Source: Enoplosus armatus
Taxonomy: Eukaryota > Chordata > Actinopteri > Centrarchiformes > Enoplosidae
Length of the DNA: 64,000 nt
Reading direction: 5' to 3'
Assembly (NCBI RefSeq): GCF_043641665.1
Contig: NC_092181.1
Span: 17,645,463 to 17,709,462, forward strand
Shown here: positions 11,301-27,673 of the stretch, piece after piece
How the letters are laid out: every line of letters begins with the position of its first letter
Numbering within the stretch: position 1 is the first letter of the stretch
Made by a program: the position numbers and the translations under genes
Notes under the pieces: model-generated
What the model was told of the DNA's origin: nothing
Database searches by the model: none
The model's input: the letters and a program-made list of their open reading frames with translations, nothing else

Positions 11301-13550
11301 CTGTGAAAGACCTGCACACACACACACACACACAGGAACGAGCAGAAGCTTGTTTTATCAGTGTAGCCTGTGAGCTCAACATGATCCCAAATGTTTCACT
11401 GCTCTTAAGGAACAACAACCGCCACTGTTGAGGTCATGAGGAGGAATTAGACTAAAAACACTGTAACAATTTTGTCTTTCTTCTTGAAGAAACGTGTGGC
11501 TTAAGCTTTCTTAAAGGATAGGTTCAAGATTTTTCAGATCTGTCCTAAAACAATAGTTTGGTGCCAATACGAACATCAAAACAGGGTTTTCTTGCTGTAA
11601 TCATTCTTCCTCAAGTGGATATCTTTCAAAATAACTTTCACTTTGCTGTCATGCTTGCTCCAAATGTAAACTTTGCTCATGTCCATATGATGAATGTGCA
11701 TTTGTAATGTGAGTTTCTGTAGCGCCTGCCATATATTCAGTCCCCGCACACACTCTTCTCCTGATACTGATACTCTGTTTATGATACGCAGAGAGATAGC
11801 TAATCTCATCACAAATCAAGCCCAGCACACAGAGTCCACAGGAACTTAACAGCCATGACGGCAGACTGTTGCAATGTATATACTCAAGCTGCACTCAGTT
11901 TAACAGGATGAAACCTTTTTTTTTTCAGGCGGATTGCAACATTCAGGCACATAAAGACCTTCAATAGATACTTACAGTAAATCTTCTGTGGTAATGTTGC
12001 ATTCATGCGCTCTAGTGGATGTAACAGTGGATATTTTGAGCACTGTGGGTCAAAACTGGTCCACCAAACTAATGAGCACCTCAGACAAACTCATGTTTTC
12101 TTTTCTACATTTTCAAAATAACGGTTATTTCCAAAAGTGTGATTCAAGTGAAGGTACAATACAATGCAGCCATTTCATGTGTGTGTTCACAAGTGCTAAC
12201 ACTACAAGCCAGACATGTACTTTGGGCCTGTTAAGTGTGTTTATTCAAATTTTAACTGACAATCTGCTACACTCTGATTTTGAATGCTTGTCTTATAGGG
12301 ACCATTTCAGCTCCTTTTCCCAGTAATCTTAACAAACGCTTGATGATTTTATCCAGAAGCAACGTTAGAACAAAACACGACTGACCTAAGACTGACCTCC
12401 TTTTCAACTCTGCTTCCGGGTATGTTCTTTATTTGACTTTTCAATAATGAAGAGGAATAGTTAATAACTTTGAACATATCAAAGTGTAACAGGGCTGTAA
12501 TGTGAATCTGTTTCAGTAGGTCTTTTCATTGACAGATATTCATGTTGTTTACCCATAAATTGTTTTGTCTGGAGAAAAACAGTTAATTATATACTGGTAT
12601 CTAATTTGTCTCCAAATGCAGCCTTTGATGAGCAGCCTTTCATTTTTCTGTAGTTAAGTTCAAGGAGTTTTGGTGGTTATGTTTGTTACAAGCATGATAT
12701 TTAGAAAGCTCCCACTTCTACATGCATAACAACGACATACAGTATCTCTTAGCCTGCGTCCACTCACCCTGCCTGGCCTAACACGCATGGCTGCCATGTA
12801 ATAGCCTGAGGCAAACAGGCAATGCACCAACACATGCGTTTCACTGCTTTGCTCTGTGTTAATGGTGACTCTTTGCACTCTCCTTGCATTCTTTATCCTT
12901 GTGAAAAAAAGTAAAAATAAAATCCAAATAAATAACTGAACAAAAAGATATGAAAAATATAAGAATGTTGACGCATATTTTCAAGTGTTGCATAAGACGG
13001 GTGGCATGGGCACTGATGCTGGAATAATTAGATATAGTATGCATCACTCGATCCTAGTAAAGCAGAACCAGCATCAGAGATGCACTTAATATTGTACAAA
13101 CAGCACCACTACAGGAGATTTTATAGCACGCTCATCAGCAGTAAGATTGACTGGAGGATTTTTGAAGCTATAGCACCTATAGTAGATTTTTTTTAATGAA
13201 AGAGAAATGGTCCCTATCAATGTTTTACTATTATATAAGTCTACCGCATTGCATCTTAACGTATAAGTTCATCATATGTTTGTAGTGTTGCTGTCCTATG
13301 AGAACCACATATCTCTAAAAATTCAACTCAGACAAACTGCCTTGTTTTCAAATTTGTGACAATATATTTTCCAGCTAATCTTAGGATTTTTAAAAACTGT
13401 TCATTTATATTAAGAAACATGAGCATTAAAAAACCCATAAAGGAACACTTGATCCTTCAGTTTTTCAGAAGATTTCACATTCAAAATCAACAAATTTGGA
13501 GATTCATGGTTTTCACTGGACGGACAAAAAGAGCATACAAACTGCAATCT
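8302..13550. other. Spacer between gucy1a1 and ufsp2, no gene seen
   Basis: No open frame here shows family similarity or splice support. Contents: a less AT-rich, possibly conserved block at 8840-9160; repeat family B (the TACTTGAGTAAATGTAC type) at 10388-10592; a short CA repeat at 11314-11334; and an interspersed fish repeat beginning about 11511 (TTAAAGGATAGGTTCAAGAT), whose right end I could not place. The rest is AT-rich unique-looking sequence. Confidence 0.6.
10388..10592. repeat. Family B inverted-repeat element (CAGTGGTGGAA ends), fragment
   Basis: It contains AAGTAAAAGTACCTCCAAAC and ACTTGAGTAAATGTAC, the interior of a very common fish element whose complete ends read CAGTGGTGGAAAGTAACT and its complement. 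Other copies: 13553-13667, 48606-49036, 52824-53212, 62590-63341 (interrupted), 63720-63850 and 63917-64000. Confidence 0.65.
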
Positions 13551-13552
13551 GA

Positions 13553-13667
13553 AAAGTAAGCAAAGCTGTCAGCCAAATGCAGTGGAGTAGAAGTATAAAG
13601 TTGTATAAAATGGACCTCGAATTTGTGTAGTACTTGAGTAAATGTACTTAGTTACATTCCACCACTG
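13553..13667. repeat. Family B element, right end, just upstream of ufsp2
   Basis: It ends GTACTTAGTTACATTCCACC followed by ACTG, which is the terminal inverted repeat of the family. It stops about 230 bases before the ufsp2 start codon, so it marks the far edge of the ufsp2 promoter region. Confidence 0.65.
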
Positions 13668-13774
13668 ACACGAGCCAAAAAGGATTTGAACCGCTTCTGT
13701 TGTCACTGTGTTATCCAGAAAAGTCTGCTAATTACGAGTTACCATGAATGCAACATAAGTAGGCGGGTCCGTGT

Positions 13775-13897
13775 GATCCAATAGAATGCAACAGCCAGAG
13801 ACACGTTGAACACTTCCTATAACAAACATGTCAGCCTCCAGTGCATAGGTAACAGCAGACAGCGAAGTGTTTTTACATTGTTGGACTGAACTCCACG
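13775..13897 (+). promoter_or_regulatory. ufsp2 promoter and 5' leader region
   Basis: A CCAAT box (GATCCAATAG, around 13775-13784) and an ETS-like CACTTCCTA (about 13812-13820) lie 75-125 bases upstream of the ufsp2 start. No TATA box at the usual distance was seen, which fits a housekeeping gene. The exact start site is inferred, not seen. Confidence 0.4.
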
Positions 13898-16316
13898 ATG
13901 GTACGTTTTCTGCTGAAAAACGAAACGTTCATGTCTCTTTCTGTTCAGCTACATATATATGATCATATATTATACTCAGCTTGCTGTTTGCTGGTAGATT
14001 ACTGAGAGCGGCTGCTCTGTTCCTTGTTGGCAGTCCACAGACATGATGCATGTTAACGTTATAAATTCAGCCAGCTTACTTCTCTTGTGTTGTCTCAGGT
14101 TGTTGCTGACTCACAATCCTCCGACACAGGGACCATCCTTCGTGTCAGAGGGCCGCTGGAGCTCAAATGTCTGCTGGACAGCACAGATGGTACGTCCGTG
14201 AACAATATATCTTAAAGTAGTGGTTCCCAAAGTTGGATACCATGGGGTTTAATGGGGTCCCAACACCAGTTTATTTGTACTAGCATGATTTCAGGGCCTA
14301 TGTTGATGCCATGGTTTACTTTCCCTGCTGCAGTGTCCGTCTCAGATGCTGTATCGTTTATGTGATTACCACCACAACCCAATATGTAACTCCCTGCAGG
14401 ACCATAGCCAGGATTATAGAAATACTGAGGGGCAAGAGTCCAAAAATCCCCCAGTGAAACCTTAACCAAAAATGTAAACATTTCCACACTTTCTATAGAA
14501 ATGCTAATAACTGCTAGAATACACTGTTGGCAAATATTATTTCCCCACACGATTGCCTAAACTTCCCCACAATGCCAGGAATTATATATAGTATTTGTGG
14601 AGAAGTAGGAAATCCCATTATTTTAATTTACGTGTTTGGCCTTAAACAGTATACTAGAATATAAGATGTTAAAATGACCTAAAAACAAAATCAAGGACAT
14701 GGCCTTGGTGTCCTCAGTGATAGCCATGGCTCTTCTTGGTGGTGATCATTTAATGTAAAAACTCTTTGGGAATAGCAGTTTTAGCTGCTCTGCCTGCAGC
14801 CAGGTGCAGAGCAGGGCCACTGATCTATGCCATCATATCAATTTCAAGGTATTCTCTACATATACGGTACTCCGTAAACAGGAAACAAAAGTGTGTTTCT
14901 TTAGTGCTACACTAAAGACTTTAAAACAAAGTAAAATGCTGATGGTAAGATTGTAGTTCTGCTTATTAGATAAAGATGAATGAATGTTGCTAAAGTGTCA
15001 CATAAAAGGATGTGCAGCAGTGTTTTAAAATTGGCAGGGTATGAACTAAAATGTCTTAACAGCGTAGTCATAATAAAGGACTAACATTGTCTTCTTTCAG
15101 CCCTGCTCGTGCATCAAATCATCTCGAGAACATTTGAGACGCTTCGCGCTCAGGTGAAATCTGAATCCTGTGTTCTAACAGTCTGTGACAGTCCTGTTAT
15201 TATTTGGCCAAACAAAGGTGTTTGTGCAACACCTGAAGAAATAACTCCAAACACACTGTGTGAAGATCTACATCAATGGATACAGTAAGTTCACTTTTTT
15301 AAATCTTTTCTTTCTTATATGGAATCCTCAGCTTTTTGTTGTGTTTGGCTGAATTGTAGTTACGTGCTTTTTTTGTTTATTTCAGGACAGAAGAACAAGA
15401 GAGCGCTGGCAAGAGATCTGCAAAAAAGAAAAGCAAAAGAAGTTCGACAGCGGTAAGTACACATTTCTGTTCTAATAGGGGAATATGAAGTCCTGCAACA
15501 CTCTTTTAAGTTTTCACCATGTGAAGCACTAGTATTGCAGGGCTTCAGCGATTATTTTCATTATCAATTAATCTTCCGATCATTAACTAATTATTTGGTT
15601 TGTTAACTGTCCAAACCATACAATTTCATAGAACCCAAAGTCATGTCTTCACATGTCTTGTTTTATCAGACAAAGAGTCCAGATGTATTCAGTTTTGTTT
15701 GCTAAGTCTCTGCTATAGCAGTACATGGTGTCCAGGTACCAACCTCTGGCATAAAGACACCTAATCACCCCAGATGGGACTCGAACCCACAATCCCTGGC
15801 TTAGGAGGCCAGTGCCTTATCCATTAGGCCACTGGGGCTGATGTGGTTACTGACGAGTTGATGTGAACTAGTCAGTGTTTAGTGCTAGTTACAATGACAC
15901 TTTTTCTTTTTCTATGGACAGCAAGAGCAGCCTTTGTGTGAAGTAAAATCAGGGGATTATGAAAGTGTTCACTGCCAGCCTGATGTTGTTCGTTGTAGCC
16001 TCCACTGCAGATTCATTGTTTAGTCTATATAATCTAGTGGAAAAAAAAGAAGCTTGTTACAGTGTCTTGAAGTTCAAGGTGACATCTTGTTTTCTCTAAC
16101 CAACAGTCCGAAATCCAAAGATATTCAGTTTACTATCACAGCATACTGAGAAAAACAGCAAATGTTTTGCATTTTTTATTTAAAAAAATACGAAAACAAT
16201 TGATTAATTATGAAAATAGTTGCAGATTAATTTTCTGTTGATCAATTAATCAATTAATCAACTAATTGCTTCAGTTCTAAACCTAAGGATATTCACCTAT
16301 GCCTTATTGTCTCCAT

Positions 16317-16354
<38 letters not shown>

Positions 16355-18247
16355 CGCTTGTGCTTGAATACAAATTCACACTTTGTCGTTCAGAGTGTCA
16401 TTAATCTTCGCCTGATGATGGAGGTGACAAAGAACGGCCCTCGTTCAGCCCCGATCCTCAGCAGAACAGTCCAGAAATCTCACTTCCTGTCTACAACTCT
16501 TCCCATGGACTGTGTCATTCGTACCACCTGCAATGACACAATCAAAGAGTATAAAAACATTTGATTTTATATCACTGACCAAACTCTATAACCTCACTGT
16601 ATCACTGAAGAGTTCTGCTCACTGTGAAATATTTGTGTTCTGTCGTTGCAGTGCCTTTGAGCGCCTGCTGGAGGCGCTAACTCATCAGCTGAGTGAGATG
16701 GAGACAGTGACCCTGCGACACATGAAGGGGACCATGCTGCTGGTACCTGAAGCACTCCACTTCCTCCTTCCAGAACCAAAAGGACTAGTAACCGTGGTTT
16801 ACCCAGCAGGAGTGCCTGACAGCCAACTAGAGACACAACGTAAGGTGAGAATCACAGACTGAGAGTTTATAAAATCCCCCAAAAAACAGGCAGCCAACAT
16901 GTAGTTACCCTGACATTAAAATTGTTACTTTGGTATAATCTTAATCACTCAACAACATATAGCACAGAGCTGAATACTCAGGTACAGGAAGTCCAACTGT
17001 TTATCAGTGAATCTAGCTTGTTGTACTTGCGTGAAACATTAGTTAGCATCGTCTTTGCTTGACACCTGATTTATGTTATTTTCTGACATATTTTTTAAAT
17101 TTTATTTAACGCAAAATCTCTGTCTAAGTAGGGATTGCATCAACAGTTTGAGCTACCAGATGACTGGCCCTATTTTAGAAGAGCCAATTCTTATCACTTT
17201 CCCAATGAGCCCTACAAAGATGGTTACCTCCGAAACCCTCACCTGGTCCTCACACATCCCACCCTGGACAATGGAAAGGTACGGCTAATCACCAAATTAA
17301 AGTCACTCTATCTCCTCTTTTGAAGATGGATACTGAGACGTACTATACAAGTAATAGTACCCTTGATTTCTCTTTTTGTGTGTGTGTGTTTGTGTGTATG
17401 TCTTTTCTCTAGGTGTACCTGGTCCAGGGGATCTACAGCTATCACCACTACATGCAGGACCACATGGATGATAATGGCTGGGGCTGTGCTTATCGCTCCC
17501 TGCAGACCATCTGCTCCTGGTTCCAGCAGCAAGGCTACGTAGAGCGGCCTGTGCCCACTCACAAGGAGATCCAACAGGTACAGTAGTGGTCCTGTAGATA
17601 TGATGCACTGCATAACTATCACAATACAATAGACATGTTCCAAATGACTTAATGAGCTCCGTCCTGTCCAGGCTTTAGTGGATGTTGGAGACAAACAAGC
17701 GTCCTTCGTTGGATCACGCCAGTGGATCGGATCCATCGAGGTTCAGGCTGTTCTGAACCAGCTGCTTGACGTCACTTCAAAGATCATGTTTGTGAGGTGT
17801 GTTGTGTGATCACATGCCAATGGATGGCACCATGTATGGTGGTGTACTGTGTGTACATATTATTTTGATTTATCTGATGATAAATGTTTATACTCTGTAG
17901 TCAGGGTTCTGAGTTGGCATCCAAAGGCAGAGAACTGGCAAACCACTTCCTTACTGAGGGGACTCCTGTCATGATTGGTAAGATGGATGTCTGTTTCAGA
18001 ACTATTGCTAAGATATGTTACCAGCATCTGGACCTTTGATTAAACCTTTGTTTATATATTTTCATGTAATACTACAGAATCTTCACCGAAAACAATAACA
18101 ACACCCACACTATAGGAACATGTAACATGTTTTTATACTCATTGCATATTAAGACATAGTCAATGAAATGGACTGTAAACGTAAACCAACGTACTTCTTA
18201 AGCTAAATGAACTTCTGACAGAGAACATTTTACTGCATAATGAGTCA

Positions 18248-18286
<39 letters not shown>

Positions 18287-18965
18287 CTGAATACTTGGCT
18301 TGACCCTGCCATCATTCCCTAGTTGACTGACATTTGTACACAACAGTGAATTATGACTATAATGTCAATTATCAGATGAGGAACAGCAATTCTTATCTTA
18401 TATGTTGGATTCTGTGATTATACTGGATATGTTAATATACCTGTAATTTATCTGGTCAAAAAAACATAGTGATTGGCCCTTAAATGCAAATAATACTTGG
18501 CTGATTTTATAAAGGTGGGCTTCAACAATTTAAAAATCTTTTTTTAATGATGGTATACAAATATAGACATACAAGTCTTGATTCCCTTTCACAAATACAG
18601 CTTTGCCAAAATCTTGGTATAAGTGTAAGACATCTTTTCATGTGTTGCAGGAGGGGGAGTTTTAGCTCACACTATTCTAGGTGTGGCATGGAGCGAGACC
18701 ACCGGGCAGATCCGCTATCTGATCCTAGATCCACATTACACAGGAGCAGAGGATTTACAGGTTATCACAGACAAGGTAACTGTTACAAGTATGTACAGTG
18801 GCTGCATTTCTCTCTGTAAAGTGTACGCTCTCATGTACTGTATAGTGTTGAATGTGGTATGTGTGTTGTCTTTCTCAGGGCTGGTGTGGCTGGAAGGGAC
18901 CAGATTTTTGGGATCAAACTGCGTATTATAATCTGTGTCTGCCTCAGAGGCCAAAGATCATCTGA
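13898..18965 (+). CDS. ufsp2: UFM1-specific protease 2, complete
   Basis: Cysteine protease that matures the ubiquitin-like protein UFM1 and removes it from substrates such as ribosomal RPL26 at the ER. Twelve coding exons: 13898-13900, 14099-14189, 15101-15284, 15386-15452, 16394-16548, 16652-16844, 17132-17278, 17413-17577, 17672-17796, 17901-17977, 18651-18775 and 18879-18965. All borders are GT-AG, the phases agree, and the product is 472 residues (human about 469). The first exon codes only the initiator Met. The N-terminal half is the divergent substrate/ER-anchoring domain. The C-terminal half is the peptidase: YHHYMQD about 290-296, [14 protein letters not shown] with catalytic Cys about 305, [27 protein letters not shown], and [12 protein letters not shown] with Asp about 429 and His about 431. 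It ends [18 protein letters not shown] and LPQRPKII. All catalytic residues are present, so it should be active. It runs in the same direction as cfap97, whose leader starts about 2.3 kb downstream. Confidence 0.97.
15538..15705. repeat. Family A element, partial copy in ufsp2 intron 4
   Basis: It opens GCAGGGCTTCAGCGATTATT and continues with ATTATCAATTAATCTTCC and AGAACCCAAAGTCATGTCTT, the left half of the family. It stops about 60 bases before the tRNA gene. Confidence 0.6.
15766..15838 (-). tRNA. tRNA-Arg (anticodon CCT)
   Basis: 73 bases on the minus strand that fold as a standard cloverleaf. The acceptor stem starts GCCCCAG and ends CTGGGGT plus discriminator G, with one G-T pair at the tip. 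The A box region is TGGCCTAATGGATAAGG. The anticodon stem-loop is CTGGC-CTCCTAA-GCCAG, with anticodon CCT at 15803-15805 (complement AGG). The B box is GGTTCGAGTCC. It is nearly identical to mammalian tRNA-Arg-CCT and has no intron. It decodes AGG codons. It lies antisense in ufsp2 intron 4, between two family A repeat fragments. The intact stems argue for a working gene and not a SINE fragment. A clear T-run terminator was not located just downstream, so expression is likely but not proven. Confidence 0.93.
16062..16280. repeat. Family A element, partial copy in ufsp2 intron 4
   Basis: The right part of the family: AAAGATATTCAGTTTACTAT, then GATCAATTAATCAATTAATC, then CTAATTGCTTCAG. It overlaps in family coordinates with the copy at 15538-15705, so the two are separate insertions and not one element split by the tRNA. 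Confidence 0.6.
16318..16350. repeat. (TG)n microsatellite
   Basis: About 16 uninterrupted TG units in ufsp2 intron 4, 44 bases upstream of exon 5. It lies close to the acceptor and could act as an intronic splicing element, but this is not shown. Confidence 0.9.
18250..18287. repeat. (ATT)n microsatellite
   Basis: About 12 ATT/TTA units in ufsp2 intron 10. Confidence 0.9.
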
Positions 18966-19445
18966 GCTCTCACAGCCTTTCACATGGAAATCGTTTGACA
19001 TCGGTAAAGCATCTGTAAAGTGCCACTGTAACTTGTTTGCTTTATAGAAATGTGTCCAACATTTCAAATTTAAGTAACTTCTGGAACAATGTTAAATTCT
19101 TGTAATTTACTCTCACGGTTTTGGTCATGTCCTACATTAACTGTTGTCTTAGCAACAAAGGCATAACTAGAGATGGATGTAATTTTGTATTGAAAAGAGA
19201 AATTGATCATACAATGAACTGCACTATCTGTATGAGGCTGATGAAATATGTAAACTAAATACTATCAGAAATACAGAATACAATACATCAAAGTGAACAG
19301 AGTTTTATAATTGCTTTATGTTACCGGTAGACAAGCTAACCCACCTTGAGTGATGTAAAACATGGCCTTGACTCCCTTCAGAAGGACACTCCCTGTGTCC
19401 TCAATTTTCCTTCGTTCCTTATTCAAACGTTTTAAAGTGACAGAC

Positions 19446-19776
19446 TAGAGCTGAAGCGATTAGTTGATTAATAGATTAGTCGATCAACAGGAAATTAATC
19501 TGCAGCTATTTTGATAATCTATCGATCATTTTGCCATTTTTTAAAGCAACAATGCCAAATATTCTCTGATTCTAGCTTCTCAATTCATGAGGATTTGATC
19601 CTTTTCTTTGTCATATATGATAGTAAATTGAATGTCTTTGGGTTTTAGACTTTTGGTCGATAAAACAAGAAATGTGAAGACACATCACCTCAGGCTTTGG
19701 AACATTTATAATGGGCCTTTTTCACTATTTTCTGGCATTTTATGGACAATAAAATAACTGTAGTTGAAGCCCTATT
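19446..19776. repeat. Family A element, near full length
   Basis: It starts GAGCTGAAGCGATTAGTTGA and ends AACTGTAGTTGAAGCCCT, the most complete copy in the window, in reverse orientation to copy 15538-15705. It lies in the ufsp2 to cfap97 spacer. Confidence 0.7.
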
Positions 19777-21250
19777 ACAGACAACTAAATAATACAGGCC
19801 CCAACCATCCACTGGAAAAATGTCTGTGTTTTTCATGGAGACCTACATTGAAGGATTATTGTTTTGTATGAATTTGTAAACCTGAAGAGAAATCTATCCT
19901 CATTCTTATGCATTCAGTAATATGAATATATTTGCTAGGGAATAAATTACAGTGACGTTACACTAATCCTCATTTTGCTGTGGACCCCCTGGTAACATTT
20001 AAAGGACCTCCAGGCTCCCCTTGATCCCACTCTGAGAACTACTTGTATAGAGAAGAAGCTGCTCCTGAATGCAGCCTGATCTGTACTGATCACTCTGACA
20101 CAGCCCATTATTGGAAAACAATCACTCCCTGTAATTGAGTTTTCACAACCAGTCAGTTGTCAGAGTCAAATGGATGCTTTTATCCTCTCATCAGTAGGCA
20201 TATTAAAATGAGAATTTTCTTTAAAATCTTTACAGCTTATAGACTGATGGGTTATTTTGCAGAAACTTATTGTCACTCTTTGTGATTTCTTATCCATGGG
20301 CTGATTGTGTAAGTATGGGACTGCCACAGAAATACCCCCATTCAATCCCCATCTCTACTCATCTTGCATTGGCATGTAAATTATATGACAGTGACCAGAC
20401 ACAGGTTTATACGATAGATTCACCCAAGTCCTATTGTCCCAGGACATTGGCATTTCATTAGTGTGTGTCACTTCTAGGTCTAACAATGTTATTAAGAGAA
20501 AACCCATGACAAATTGTAATTTCAGGGGACGCGCCTTCAGATAATCCCCATTCTTGTTAATGAGTATGCACTAGGGGGAGCAGTTACTTTGGCATAATAG
20601 ATCCCAAAGGAAAAACTACATGACCTCCCGACTATTCCTCTACCAGTTCTGATTCTTGATATGTTCAAGTAGTTTAGCTGAAAAAGACAAATCACTACAG
20701 TCTAATTCATTTATATGGTTTCTCTGTAAACTCAAGACAGAAGGTAAACTAATGCACAGGTTTATCGTGCTGACAAGCTGTTCAGTAGCCAGATTTTATT
20801 TGTTGTTGATGCCTGTCACCAAAGAATTAGTCAAAATATAAAAATCAGTAAATTGATAAAGAAATACTAACAAAAACAGACAACAGGTCCACTTACTATC
20901 TTTTACGCAGCTTTCAACTGCATTTCTGCCTTATGCCAGTTCATATTACCCATGTGTGAATTTAAAAAGATGGAAAAGAAAAACAATTTAGGTAAACACA
21001 AAAAATAATAATAACACGTCTCTGAGGCTCTTTTCTTATATGTATATTTTTGCTGTTTGGATGAGTTGTCTTTAACTCATGGATTTTCAATATGGGTTCT
21101 GATATGGTAATGTGACTAAATTGGCAAATATTGTAATCAAATGGGGCACTCTTTTCCAATTTTGTTGTCGGTTTTATTTTTGAGGTCATTTTTCTTTTCA
21201 AATTACTTTTACTCACTTTCAATTTGAATGCGACAGAGCGACCGTTTCCA
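19777..21250. other. Spacer between ufsp2 and cfap97, no gene seen
   Basis: AT-rich sequence with an AATAAA at about 19941-19946, a possible distal poly(A) signal for ufsp2 about 980 bases after its stop. No nearer canonical signal was seen outside the inserted repeat. No open frame shows family similarity. Confidence 0.45.
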
Positions 21251-21280
21251 GGAAGTGACGTTGCATAGTTACCAGGCATC
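21251..21280 (+). promoter_or_regulatory. cfap97 core promoter: ETS/CRE and X-box-like motif
   Basis: GGAAGTGACGT (21251-21261) combines an ETS site with a CRE half site, a common arrangement in TATA-less promoters. GTTACCAGGCATC (21268-21280) matches the RFX X-box pattern GTNRCC-N-RGYAAC with one mismatch in the right half. RFX factors drive many cilium genes, and cfap97 is one. The adjacent GTTGC (21260-21264) gives another half site. Confidence 0.45.
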
Positions 21281-21289
21281 ATGTCACGC

Positions 21290-21439
21290 TCACAGCAGCC
21301 AGCTGTAGCCCGCTAATGGGCTTGTTTTTAATGCAGGTTTGCGTTTAATTTATTCGTCTTCTCAACGGAATACCTCCTCTCTAAAGAAGCAAATGCAACC
21401 GTAACGTCCAACACTGTTCACCGTGTGACCCTTCGCCAG
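21290..21439 (+). other. cfap97 non-coding first exon (5' leader)
   Basis: The exon ends CTTCGCCAG at 21439 with a good donor, GTAAGA. The coding exon has an acceptor at 22166-22167 (TTTACAG) and its start codon 26 bases later. The 5' border is uncertain and is set only by the promoter motifs at 21251-21280. The intron that follows opens with several GTTAGCTAACG-like repeats (about 21465-21545). Confidence 0.5.
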
Positions 21440-22192
21440 GTAAGATATCGTTGTCATACAGCTAAAGTTAGCAAACCTAGCTAAACGTACAGTTGGAGTA
21501 AGTTAGCTAACGTTACTGTTGTTAGCTAACGTATGTTAACGTATGTGTTCCAGGTTTAAAACGTGCTTTGCCTCCACGGTGTGTAAAAGGTGTATTAAAG
21601 CTACGTGGAAAGTGTCTTTATTAACAGTGCTGTTACCGTTGCCATGACTGGTTTCTTCAATTCTCATGCTAGCTAAATGTGATTGTAACTCTAAGCTACA
21701 GACGTTACACACACACACACACATATGTAGAAGTTTGTTATTAAATACCTTTTGAACGAAGATAAACATTAAAGGGAGATGCTAATCTGTTCCATTTATG
21801 TCTTTATGGTTACTGAATTGTTGAAACCTGCTTGAGATGTGTAATCCATCACAGAGAACATCTGAATCAGTTGTTGCCAATGTTAAATTACATTATTTTT
21901 GTGCGGTAAGGCAGGTTAGAAATTAAGCTAAGCTGATACCTCACAACAATAATTTCACAAAAATTAATGCAGACTTTATTTTCACTCCAGATGGATTAAC
22001 CAATTTAAGCGAGTTTCAAGAGTTTGCTAACTGATTTATAATAATAGTTTATAGTAATGTCAAGTATACGTTATTTGTAGTAAATGGATTAAAACATGAA
22101 AATTGACACGGTTTCTTTAACCTTTTAAATGACCTAACATCTCAATCACTATTACACTACTTTACAGGTTCAGTGTGTTGGGGAAGACTGCC

Positions 22193-27673
<5,481 letters not shown>

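Noticed and set aside
13955..13970. Perfect palindrome ATATATGATCATATAT in ufsp2 intron 1
   Set aside because: Simple AT alternation around GATC; too likely by chance in AT-rich DNA to call a site.
17308..17736. Open frames antisense to ufsp2 exons 8 and 9
   Set aside because: They cross well-supported ufsp2 splice sites and include a microsatellite; shadows of the sense gene.
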